From Glomus cerebriforme (lineage: Eukaryota > Glomeromycota > Glomeromycetes > Glomerales > Glomeraceae), in contig QKYT01000949.1 in NCBI GenBank assembly GCA_003550305.1, forward strand, positions 19,259 through 31,272: a stretch of DNA of 12,014 nt, given 5' to 3'. Both the position numbers and the translations under genes were made by a program. Positions 1-8,934 of the stretch are shown here, piece by piece. The notes under the pieces are model-generated. The model was given only the letters and a program-made list of their open reading frames with translations. It had not been told where the DNA came from and made no database searches. The number at the start of each line of letters is the position of its first letter. Within the stretch, counting starts at the first letter, position 1.

Positions 1-510
1 TTTGAAAAAAGGAGTAAATTATTATCTTTTCAAGAGGGATATTCAGTTTATAAGGAAAAAAGCTTCAATTAAATCCTCTATAACCTCTTTTTTGAATTTA
101 AATGCCAAAATGGTAACTTGTTCTTGTCTTCTTGTATTATTTTCATAGGTTTGCTTTTTTTTAATATGAAANTTTGAAAGGCAATGTCTATCAACATTAG
201 ACTTTNATCTTCACTCAATTGAAAGGTTGCAGAAGTTACAAAACATAATTCCATTATCTTCTCTAAAGATATCAGAATATGGTTTATTCGAGTAGTTATA
301 GAAACTGTCTTTTTACGTTAAACTGGCATTATTAAAAAACCTCCAGAAATCTAGTTCAGCTCCACTCTTCAGGAGTCTATCCAGTTCATCTTAAGGAATT
401 ACTCCTACAAAAAAAAACTATCAAAAGAATGTTAGGAATGTTCTTAAATGAAATGAACAAAAAAAACTCCTAAAAAACCTATTTACCTTTCGTCTTAATT
501 TCGTCTGCTC
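1..510 (-). pseudogene. CGGBP1-like zinc-finger gene remnant, partial at left edge
   Basis: One reading frame can be followed on the minus strand from 404 down to the window edge. It reads DELDRLLKSGAELDFW early, then DNGIMFCNFCNLSIE, then KSNVDRH and KKKQTYENNTRRQEQ, then KKEVIEDLIEAF. The finger is C-x2-C-x14-H-x5-H (Cys codons at 240-238 and 231-229, His codons at 186-184 and 168-166). That spacing and the following basic stretch match the CGGBP1/hAT-transposase type of DNA-binding finger as I know it. Stops sit in this same frame at 393-391, 315-313, 213-211, 45-43, 24-22 and 21-19, so the copy is dead or badly mutated. An AG acceptor lies at 406-405 (TTTTGTAG), and a 24-nt mini-exon at 510-487 with its own AG and GT borders reads ADEIKTK in the phase that joins it. 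Whether the family name is right is fairly likely; the mini-exon is less sure. Confidence 0.6.
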
Positions 511-654
511 CTATAAAAAAAAATAAAATTGATAAAATTGATTATCTTAATTACCAACTATACCAACCAATAAAAATTTAAATTCCTATTATGTGATAGG
601 AAGTGCATACATACACAGATGTGTACAAATTTTAAACTCTTATTATATTAAAAT

Positions 655-1012
655 TTAACATATAATAAAGATATTACAAAATATTTATTCATANGTTATT
701 GGTATTACAAAAATATTTTATTCATATGTTATTAATATTACAAAATATTTGAAATTTAAAATATGATAGAGATATTACAAAAATATTTATTTATATATTA
801 TTGGTATTATAAAAATATTTTATTCATATTTTATTAATATTACAAAATATTAAAAATTTGAAATATAATAAAGATATTACAGAAATGTTTTATTCATATG
901 TTATTGATATTACAAAAATATTTANAAATTTACTAATTTAAATTTGAAATCTANCATATNTTANAGATATTACAAAAATATGTTATTCATATGTTATTAA
1001 TATTACATTTAT
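655..1012. repeat. AT-rich minisatellite, about 33-bp subunits in 102-bp units
   Basis: The motif GATATTAC/GGTATTAC/AATATTAC followed by AAAATATTT and TTCATATGTTATT recurs with starts near 670, 701, 734, 771, 803, 836, 873, 906, 966 and 998. Single steps are 31-37 bp. Every third copy is the closest relative (670/771/873, 701/803/906, 734/836), which gives a 101-103 bp higher-order unit. The stretch around 930-965 is degenerate and contains several N bases, so copy number may be affected by assembly. No coding potential is seen. Confidence 0.8.
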
Positions 1013-1403
1013 GCNAATATGTTGAATATATAACTGCTATCTATCAGTAATATAGCTAACATATTTATGAAAATTGGAAGTTTCTGTAAAGCAAGCTTCG
1101 ACAAATTAGATTAATTCTCTGTCTGCTATTTTATTTTTTACTTACAATAATAATAAAATGGTTGATAATGAACTTTTATCAAAATTATCATTGAAATTTT
1201 AAATGATGAAAAATATTATGATATTACTATAGAANTTGGTAATGATCCTTATGTAAAAGTATTTTGTGCTCATATGGTTATTTTATATTATCGTTCTCCT
1301 TATTTGCGAAGAATTTTGTCAACTAATAAAAGAAAAATGATGGTACTTTAACACATATTAAATTACCAACTGTTTCATCTGGAGCTTTTCAAATAATTTT
1401 GAG

Positions 1404-1489
1404 GTAATAAATTATTAAAATTATTAAATAGTAAATAGTTTCTATTTTTTAATAGAATGTTTTAAAAATATATATTTTATTTATTTTAG
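1404..1489 (+). other. intron of the BTB-BACK-TLDc pseudogene
   Basis: GTAATAAA after ATTTTGAG and TTTATTTTAG before ATATATTTATGG. Removing these 86 nt joins QIILR to YIYGG in frame across an AG|A arginine codon, the expected BTB continuation. The segment was therefore a real intron in the ancestral gene. Confidence 0.75.
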
Positions 1490-1510
1490 ATATATTTATG
1501 GCGGATTTTT

Positions 1511-1615
1511 TATTGGATTTATTATCTAATTTACTAAAAATTAATAATTTTAGTATTTAAAAATTGATAATTGTTTTATTAAAATTATTAAATCAATAAT
1601 TTTTAAATAATTTAA
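1511..1615. other. AT-rich interruption inside the BTB pseudogene
   Basis: Protein similarity stops after YIYGG and resumes around KEYDNSD (about 1637). The roughly 100 bp between are almost pure A/T and carry no family residues. This looks like an insertion or local expansion that broke the gene, but no duplicated target site is clear. Confidence 0.45.
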
Positions 1616-2739
1616 GCTAGAAAACTTCATTTGAAAGAATATGATAATTCTGATATTCTGATATAATCAAAGTACTATTTGCATCTAGTGAACTTGGTCT
1701 TCAGGGGTTGATTATATACTTACAACCATTTTTAATTAAAAACAAAACAATCTGGTTAGAGAAGAATTTTAATTTGATATATCAAACAAGTTTTGTTTCT
1801 TAGATCTTCAAAAATATTGTAATGATTTAATTTCCAAAGAGCCAGATAAAATACTTATCTCATCAAATTTATCTTCAATTCCAGAGAAGCTTTTAGCTTC
1901 AATTATTCAAAATGATAATCTTCAAATGAGCGATATTCAAGTTTGGGAGAATGTATTTAAACGGGGAATTGCTCAAAATCCAGAACTTCCCTCCGACATC
2001 ACAAATTATTCAAAAGAAGATTTCAATACTTTGAAAAATACTTTACAACAATGTATTCCGTTTGTTAGATTTTACAATTTAACTTCTAAAGAATTTTCAG
2101 ATAAAGTATACCCTTATAGAAAAATACTACCCAAGGAATTACGTAGTGAGTTAGTGAAAGAATTTTTAAATCTTTTAGATCCTGATAGCAAGATAAAACA
2201 AAGATCAAAACCTCATATAAGATATAAATAAAGAAATTAACTTAAGAACTGTTGATTTAAAAATTATTACATAACATGTTGAATTGATCTCGAAATGGAT
2301 TGATAGATTAGAAATTACAGATAGATTATCCTCTTCGTATGAATTTAAATTATTATTTCGCGGATCTCGTGATGGGCTTGCATGCAGAAAATTTCATGAA
2401 ATTTGTGATAATCAATCTCGTACTTAACAATTATTAAGGTGAAAGATAGTAATGAAATTCTTGGAGGATATAATCCCATTGAATGGAAATCTGATAACGT
2501 ATACATTACTACTAAAGACAGTTTTATATTCACTTTTAATGATAGAATTGAAAATTGTATTTAAGTCGTATAATGGTTAAAATGTTTGCTATATATAACA
2601 ATTTTATAGTGGTCCATCATTTGGTTTAGGAGATCTTACGACAAATGATATTTTAGGGAATTATTGTAAAAAAATTCTAATTAGAAATACTGAAAATAAC
2701 TTTACCATGGAAGAATGTGAAGTGTTTCAGATTATATAG

Positions 2740-3115
2740 GATCAATATTTCTAAATTTATTTTTTTTATTACAATATTTAAGAAATGATCATATACAGTA
2801 AATAGCTACTCAAATTCAATTTTTCCCATCAACTTTTACTTTACTTTCTTTATAATGAATGTATGAACCCACAGAAAGAAAAGAAGCAACAATTTTTATG
2901 TTTACATATACTGTAGGCGTTTGTAGCATTATTCAACCGTAAATACTTTTTTTTTGATATCCAATTCAGTCCATATTTCAACCAAAAAGTGATTACATAA
3001 ATTTATTTGATAATACCATCTTTTTCTAAGAATTAAGAAAATATAATTTAAAATTTATTTTGCAATTTTAAACTTCTTAATTTAACCGAATAATGAGTTA
3101 TAGTTTACAATTAAG
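2740..3115. other. intergenic, no gene seen
   Basis: AT-rich sequence downstream of the BTB pseudogene. No open frame with family features, no strong repeat and no RNA gene was found on either strand. Confidence 0.6.
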
Positions 3116-3491
3116 TAGTAACAAATAAAGCTACTAAAATTTGAGCCGGCTCAGCTCGATTAGCACGATCGAGCCTGACTCGTTTCAACCTACCTCGAGC
3201 TGAGCCTTAAGGTGACTTGGCTCGAACCGAGTCGAGCTGGAAATATTGAATTTTGCGCAGATAAATTGATGATCTGTGCATAACAAATTTTCGATCTCTG
3301 CTCAGTATATCCATATTGCCAATAAAAAAAAAATCAAAATTATTTAGCTCGCGAGCCAGCTCATAGCTCGTGAGTCACCTCAAACGAGCTGCGTCAAAGC
3401 TTAGTTCGAACGAGCCGTGGTTCAGCTCGGCTCGATACATCTGACTCAGAGCTGGAAGCTGGCTTGGCTCGTGCGGGGCATTAGTAACAAA
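3116..3491. mobile_element. GC-rich fold-back element with 10-bp flanking direct repeats
   Basis: Two GC-rich arms (about 3143-3242 and 3346-3478) packed with GAGC/GCTC motifs such as GGCTCG and GAGCTG enclose an AT-rich core (about 3243-3345). The arms are imperfectly inverted: GAGCCGGCTCAGCT on the left aligns with GAGCCAAGCCAGCTT read backwards from the right end, and AGGTGACT at 3210-3217 pairs with AGTCACCT at 3373-3380. The 10-mer TAGTAACAAA occurs at 3116-3125 and again at 3482-3491, as expected of a target-site duplication. A duplication of 9-11 bp is typical of Mutator-like elements. No transposase is encoded, so this would be a non-autonomous (MITE or fold-back) copy. The exact ends are uncertain, because the left duplicate lies about 17 bp outside the GC-rich arm. 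Confidence 0.55.
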
Positions 3492-4149
3492 CCATTAATT
3501 TCTTAGTATTAAATTTTTAATAATTCAGATGTTAATGATAGTAAATTATTTGACTTGTTATTAACAATGAACTTAGAATTTTTATTATACCAATAATTAT
3601 TTACATCAACTAGGGTGATGTTTAAGCAAAACGTGCTATACAATATTAACTATAGATAAGTTGATGATTAAAGAAATCTAAAAAAGTAATTTTATATCTG
3701 TTATATTATATATTAAAAATTATCTTGTTAAATATTGATTTAATTAAGTCAGAAAAAAAAAACTAATAATGATAAATAATAAAAATAATTATAATACTTT
3801 TTTCCAATCAATACAAACTTACTGATAAGTTGTAATTTTGCGATTAATTTTAAAAGAATATTTACGACCTAAAAAAACAATAGATAAAAAAAAAAGAGTA
3901 AAGCCACATATTTCTTACCAAAATAATTATGACTAATATTTTACAAGTGGTTTCAATTATATTAGCCATTCCTATATATTTAACCTCTATCCATAAAAAA
4001 TTAAAGTATATGCGTAAGTATAAGCATATAAAAACCTCAGAAATGTTTAAACTCTATTTATAAACCCAAGGAACCAGTTGTGTTTTTTCAAATCGGGCTT
4101 AAACAAATCAACCCGTTTTAAACCAGTTTTACACAAATCCGATTTGCGC
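3492..4149. other. intergenic AT-rich region, no gene seen
   Basis: Only short patterns were noticed: a 7-bp inverted repeat TATATGC/GCATATA at 4007-4030, and a run of AACCCGTTTTAAACCAGTTTT-like sequence near 4100-4140. The latter loosely resembles, in inverted orientation, the ACCGGGTCCAAAACCGGTTT stretch near 4683-4702. The pair could be decayed ends of an old element, but similarity is too weak to call. Confidence 0.5.
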
Positions 4150-4193
4150 ACCTGAATTATGAAAATTTCCTGTGTAGGTACCGTAATTCAGGT
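4150..4193. repeat. perfect 10-bp inverted repeat
   Basis: ACCTGAATTA at 4150-4159 is the exact reverse complement of TAATTCAGGT at 4184-4193, with a 24-nt loop. It could fold as a hairpin. It lies in non-coding DNA with no gene close by, so a terminator or element-end role is only a guess. Confidence 0.6.
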
Positions 4194-4229
4194 CAAATAC
4201 TAGCCATAATTATAAATATTATTTTTAGA

Positions 4230-4510
4230 AATTATTGAGGAATTATTAAATTATAAGAAATTATGATAATTATGAAACATTATGAGAAATTATGAGAAAT
4301 TATTACGAGAAATTATGAGCAATTAATTATGAGAAATTATGAGAAATTATTATGAGAAATTATGAAATTATGATAATTATTGAGAGTTATAGAAATGAAA
4401 TTACGAGATAATTATTAAGAAATCATGAGAAATTATTGAAATTATATAATTATATCTGATAAATCATGATAAATTATAAAAAATTATGATCAATATTGAA
4501 ACATAATAAA
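4230..4510. repeat. GAGAAATTAT-type tandem repeat array
   Basis: Ten- to eleven-base units related to GAGAAATTAT (variants with ATAATTAT, CGAGAAATTA and AAATCATGAG) run through this stretch. They are most regular at about 4275-4360. All are A/T with one or two G per unit. No coding potential is seen. Confidence 0.75.
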
Positions 4511-5259
4511 TTTACATAATTCGAGCCGAGCAAATGCTAACTCTACTAATAATCATGCAATTATGAAAAAAAGTTCTCTTTTTTATTAGAAAATTTTCGT
4601 ATTTTTCGAGCCAGCACTATGAATTTGGCCCAAATTACGTCGTTATACCTAATTTCCTTATTTGGAAAAATTGTCTGAAAAACCGGGTCCAAAACCGGTT
4701 TGGTACATCCTCTACTCGTAACAAAAAATTAGGAATGACAAATGATTGGCATGGTCGCATTATGGTATAACAGATATAACAAATGGCCAATTGGCCAAAT
4801 GACCTTGGCCAAACGGTTAAATGCTCAATAATTTAAAATATTACCTGTTCTGGAAGTAATTTACATTTATGCTATATGCATTAACGTTTTAATTTAAATT
4901 CTTTTATCCTGAAATCTAAAGTTGAGATCGAAGTCTAATGTGATGCATTATGTTCAAATTATTTGTAAAACAAATTTTATTATTATTATAATTAAAAGTA
5001 TTAAAATTTCATTAAATTTCGATCTTGTTTTAATCTGCAAAACCATTAAGTTTGAATATTGTGTAGTGTGGTACAGAAGATGTGCAACATATGTGGAAAT
5101 GTGCGAAGATTTACAGAATATTTGTGAACGAATAATATTTACCTGAAAGACATTGTGTTACATTATGTTGTTTTACGATCTACAAATCCTATAAATAATT
5201 CGCAAAATGATAAATTGAATTTAAAATTCTTTAAAAAATGTCATTTGAATAAGAATAAA
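4511..5259. other. intergenic region upstream of the Sel1-kinase gene
   Basis: Contains a perfect 14-bp palindrome, TGGCCAATTGGCCA, at 4784-4797, with more GGCCAA copies just after (to about 4815). Short upstream ORFs precede the kinase start: ATG at 5165 (stop 5192-5194), 5207 (stop 5216-5218) and 5238 (stop 5250-5252). A 74-codon open stretch at 4922-5146 has low-complexity, isoleucine-rich composition and no family features, so I do not call it a gene. No convincing core promoter can be defined by eye. Confidence 0.5.
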
Positions 5260-8200
5260 ATGGACGTTAATATTCATTATAAAAGTGAAATTCACACAAA
5301 AAATTTTAATTCATATTATGAAGCAGCAGAAATCGGAGATGTAAACGCACAATACAATTTGGGTTTATGTTATGAAAATGGAACTGGTGTTGAAAAGAAT
5401 TGTGTTAAAGCCTTTTATTGGTATCAAAAAGCCGCGGAAAATGAAAATAAAGATGCACAATATAATTTAGGCTCATGCTATGAAAATGGGACTGGTACTG
5501 AAAAAAATGAGATTAAAGCATTTTATTGGTATCAAAAAGCAGCAGAAAATGAAAATGTATTTGCACAATATAATTTGGGTTTATGTTATGAAAAAGGAAT
5601 TGGCACTGAAAAAGATAAAGTTAAAGCGTTCGAATGGATTAAAAAATCAGCTGAGCGAGGATATAGTAAAGCATTAAATAAACTTAACCTTTTTTATAAA
5701 AACGGAAATGGAATTGAAAAAGTATTTTTATTTCAAAAAGCAGCAGAAAATGAAAATAAATATGCACAATACAATTTGGGTTTATGTTATGAAAAAGGAT
5801 TTGGTGTTGAAAATAACGATAACAAAGCATTCGAATGGTTAAAAAAATCAGCTAAACAAGGATATTGTAATGCACAAAATAAACTTGGATTTTATTATGA
5901 AAAAGGAATTAGCGTTGAAAAAAATGACATTAAGGCTTTTTATTGGTATCAAAAATCAGCAAAAAGTGGATATAAAACTGCACAACATAATTTGGGTTTA
6001 TGTTATAAAAATGGAATTGGTATTGAAAAAAATAATGTTAAAGCATTTAAATGGTTTAAAAAATCAGCTGAACAGGGATATAGTAATGCACAAAGTAAAC
6101 TCGGTCATTTTTATGAAAATGGAATTGGCATTGAAAAGGACACAACTAATGCTTGTAATTGGTATCAAAAAGCAGCAAATAACAAAAATAAATATGCACA
6201 ATATAATTTAGGTCTATTTTATAAAAATGGAATTAATAATGAACAGAATAATGATAAAGCATTTGAATGGGTCAGCAAATCTGCTGAACAAGGTTATAGT
6301 AATGCACAAAATGAGCTTGGTATTTTTTATGAAAATGGAATTGGTGTTGAGAAAAATGAAGCTAAAGCTTTTTATTGGTACCAAAAAGCAGCGGAAAATG
6401 AAAATGAATTTGCACAATATAATTTGGGTTTATGTTATAAAAAAGGAATTGGCACTGAAAAAGATAATGTTAAAGCGTTCGAATGGATTAAAAAATCAGC
6501 TGATAAAGGACATAGCAATGCACAAAATAAACTTGGTTTTTTTTATAAAAATGGAATTGGTGTTGAGAAAAATGAAGCTAAAGCTTTTTATTGGTATAAA
6601 AAGTCAGCAAAAAATGAAAATGAATTTGCACAATATAATTTAGGTACATGTTATGAATGTGGAGCTGGTACTGAAAAAAATGAAATTAAAGCATTTGAAT
6701 GGATTAAAAGATCTGCTAAACAAGAATGTTATGATGCACAAAATAAACTTGGCTTTTTTTATGAAAATGGAATTGGTGAGAAAAATGAAGCTAAAGCTTT
6801 TTTTTGGTATCAAAAATCGGCAGAAAATAATAATAAAGTTGCACAATATAATTTAGCCTTATGTTATAAATATGGAATTGGTACTGAAAAAGACAATACT
6901 AAAGCATTTAAATGGATTAAACAATCAGCTGAACAAGAATATAGTCAAGCACAAAAGAGACTTCATTTTTATGAAAATGGGATGAATGGGACATATATTG
7001 AAAATGATGCAGAATATGGAAATAAAGTTGCACAATATAATTTAGGTTTATGTTATAAAAGTGGAATTAATAATGAACAGGATTATGTTAAAGCATTTGA
7101 ATGGATTAAAAAATCAGCTGAACAAGAATATAGTGATGCACAAAATGAACTTGGTATTTTATATGAAAATGGAACTGGCATTGAAAAAGATAAAGTTAAA
7201 GCTTTTTATTGGTATCATAAAGCAGCAGAAAATAATAATAAAGTCGCACAATACAAATTAGGTCTATATTATAAAAATGGAATTGGCATTAAAAAAGATA
7301 ACACTAAGGCATTTGAATGGTTTGAAAAATCAGCCAAACAAGGATATAGTAGTGCGCAAAATGAGCTTGGTATTTTTTATGAAAATGGAATTGGTATTGA
7401 AAAAGATTATGGCAAAGCATTTAAATGGATTAAAAAATCTGCTGAACAAGGATGTAGTGATGCACAAATTAAACTTATTTCTTTTTATGAATATGGAATA
7501 GGAGTTGAAAAGGATGAAAAGTATGCCTTTTATTGGTATAAAAGAGTAATAGAGAATGGATATGATTTTATGCAACATTATGAATATGAAACTGGTACTA
7601 AAGATATTGAAGATAATGTTAAGGCATTTGAATGGTTTAAACGAGAAAAAAATGTAAGCAATAATACTGAATGGATTAAAAATGCCTTGAAATATGAAAA
7701 AGTTAAGTTAATACCTCGTGATGAATTAACAAATGCAGTACCACTTCATACAGGAGGATTTGGACATATTACGAAAGCATTTTGGGCCAAAACAAATAAT
7801 TTTGTTATTTGTAAAAAATTGACAAATACAACTAATATTAAACATAGTTTATTAGATGCATTTATTCATGAATTAAAGGTTCACTTACAACTCAATTGTA
7901 GTGACAGAATTATACATTGCTATGGCATTAGTTTAGGTAATTAACCCTATTTTTTTATTATTTTTATTATTTAATTACTTATGAACCTATTTTTTTAGAT
8001 CACATAACTAATGAATACTGTCTTATAATGCAATATGCTAATGGTGGAGATCTTCAAAATTATCTCAAAAATAATTTTGAGAATTTGGCTTGGGATGATA
8101 AGAAGAAATTAGCATTTCAAATTGCAGAAGGTTTAAATTACTTACATAATGAAGATATTTTACATAGAGATCTTGTAAGTATTATTAATTATTTAATTAT

Positions 8201-8934
8201 TATAACTGATCAGTTACAAGTAATAATTTTTTTTTTATTTAGCATGCTAAGAATATAGTTATTCATGAAAATAATGCCAAAATTACAGATTTTGGTATTT
8301 CAAAAGCTCAAAATAATCAAAATTCAACAGCTTATATGGGTAATTTTGGCGTTATTGCTTATATGGAACCAAAACGTATTTTAAATCCAAATTTTCCATA
8401 TACTAAAGCTTCAGATATTTATAGCCTTGGTGTATTAATGTGGGAAATTTCTAGTGGATACCCTCCATTCAAAACAAGTACTAGTAATAGTGATAAAGCT
8501 GCACTTGCATTTGCTATTAATAATGGTATTCGTGAAGTTACAATTCCAGATACTCCTAATGAATATGAAAATCTATACAAAAATTGCTGGAATCAGGAGC
8601 CAGAACAAAGACCAATTATTATTGAAGTATTGGACGAATTTAAAAGAATAAGTGTTGGGATTGAATTAATCGAAGGTATGTATATACAGCATTTGTATAA
8701 TTTATAATATAAATTTATTTTTGTATATTGTCATATTAATTTACGTAAATTTTTCTGTGAAAGATGATGATAATTTGACGCCAGAATTGAAAAATTTAGA
8801 TGATTTAGATGATTTATGCAGTAAGTTTCTAATACTTTATTTAATTTAATTGTATCATTATTTTAAATGTTGCACTAAAATCTTTATTATTGTATATACT
8901 GTATATAGTTAAAAGTGAAGAAATGAAATCTTGA
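5260..8934 (+). CDS. Sel1-repeat protein with C-terminal protein kinase domain (five exons)
   Basis: Exons 5260-7936, 7999-8174, 8243-8675, 8764-8820 and 8909-8934 join in frame to 1122 residues. Residues 22-795 are about 22 Sel1 repeats, a TPR-like helical solenoid that binds proteins. Residues about 817-1085 are a TKL/tyrosine-kinase-like domain: glycine loop GGFGHI (832-837), Lys852 in VICK, helix-C Glu871, HRDLHAKN (948-955; Asp950, Asn955), DFG (967-969), DIYSLG (1009-1014) and Arg1074 in EQRP. It should transfer phosphate from ATP to Ser/Thr of unknown targets, probably in the cytosol, as no signal or membrane segment is seen. The APE motif reads EPK (993-995). The start is the first in-frame ATG, with A at -3 and G at +4. 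Frame stays open upstream to 5155 but only from a GTG. The tail is acidic (DDDNLTPE, LDDLDDL). If intron 3 were retained, the protein would end at 8707. Confidence 0.88.
5323..7644 (+). repeat. Sel1 repeat array, alternating two-repeat units of 216 nt
   Basis: About 22 copies of a 36-residue repeat around AQYNLGLCYENGIGVEK followed by KAFxWxxK. Two types alternate: type A (AENEN start, AQYNLG, end KAFEWIKKS) and type B (AEQGYS start, AQNKLG, end KAFYWYQKA). GCACAA of successive type A copies lies at 5764, 5980, 6196, 6412, 6628, 6841, 7030 and 7246, so the step is exactly 216 nt except for 213 (one codon lost in repeat 14) and 189 (nine codons lost in repeat 16). Repeat 4 is also short. Because the array is repetitive, long open stretches also appear in other frames here; they are not genes. 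Confidence 0.9.
7937..7998 (+). other. intron 1 of the Sel1-kinase gene
   Basis: GTAATTAA to TTTTTTTAG, 62 nt. Splicing joins CYGISL to DHITNEYC through a split Asp codon (G|AT) and restores the kinase N-lobe. Reading through would stop at 7942-7944. Confidence 0.9.
8175..8242 (+). other. intron 2 of the Sel1-kinase gene
   Basis: GTAAGTAT to TTATTTAG, 68 nt, between codons. It cuts exactly inside the catalytic loop: HRDL ends exon 2 and HAKN begins exon 3. Without removal the frame hits stops and the kinase is lost. Confidence 0.92.
8676..8763 (+). other. intron 3 of the Sel1-kinase gene
   Basis: GTATGTAT to CTGTGAAAG, 88 nt. Splicing turns IELIEG into IELIEDDDNLTPE through a split codon (G|AT). 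The acidic continuation is open and in phase, which supports removal. Retention would add GMYIQHLYNL and a stop at 8705-8707. Confidence 0.75.
8821..8908 (+). other. intron 4 of the Sel1-kinase gene
   Basis: GTAAGTTT to GTATATAG, 88 nt. It joins DDLC to IKSEEMKS and a TGA at 8932-8934 through a split codon (A|TT). The donor is strong. The final exon is only 26 nt, so the exact C-terminus is less certain than the rest. Confidence 0.7.

Larger units (their letters stand above)
1158..2739 (+). pseudogene. BTB-BACK-TLDc protein, decayed copy
   Basis: Pieces of one protein appear in order across three frames. From 1158: MVDNELLSKLS, then ILNDEKYYDITIE, NDPYVKVFCAHMVILYYRSP and LPTVSSGAFQIILR, which is a BTB/POZ domain. 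An intron-like GT-AG segment lies at 1404-1489 and is followed by YIYGG, the normal BTB continuation. After an AT-rich stretch come ASSELGLQ and IYLQPFLIKNK (about 1675-1745), then KYCNDLISKEPDKILISS and the BACK-like linker (about 1798-2230). The TLDc domain follows: LISKWIDRLEITDRLSSSYE, FKLLFRGSRDG, ILGGYNPIEWKSD, YSGPSFGLGD and EECEVFQII, ending at TAG 2737-2739. Damage includes frameshifts near 1190, 1332, 1670, 1796, 2215, 2425 and 2565, and stops at 2272-2274, 2425-2427 and 2562-2564. The 101-codon open stretch at 1926-2231 is only an internal fragment. BTB/TLDc proteins often serve as Cullin-3 adaptors, but this copy should not make one. Confidence 0.85.

Noticed and set aside
1926..2231. 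Independent 101-residue gene
   Set aside because: Its residues continue the same BTB-BACK-TLDc protein that is readable upstream and downstream in other frames, so it is an internal fragment of the pseudogene.
2345..2533. Minus-strand 62-codon open frame
   Set aside because: It is antisense to the recognisable TLDc segment and has no features of its own.
4060..4720. One larger transposon with ends near 4080 and 4700
   Set aside because: Only loose inverted similarity of AACC/GGTT-rich stretches was seen, with no clean terminal repeats, target duplication or coding sequence.
4922..5146. 74-codon open frame ahead of the kinase gene
   Set aside because: Isoleucine/lysine-rich composition, no family features and no joining phase to the next exon were seen.
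5480..7578. Several long open frames in other frames and on the minus strand within the Sel1 array
   Set aside because: They come from the same repeat read out of frame, give lysine/methionine-rich or low-complexity proteins, and overlap a 929-codon open frame with clear Sel1 motifs.
8028..8707. Two separate small kinase genes
   Set aside because: They are exons 2 and 3 of the Sel1-kinase gene. HRDL and HAKN join precisely when the 68-nt intron is removed.
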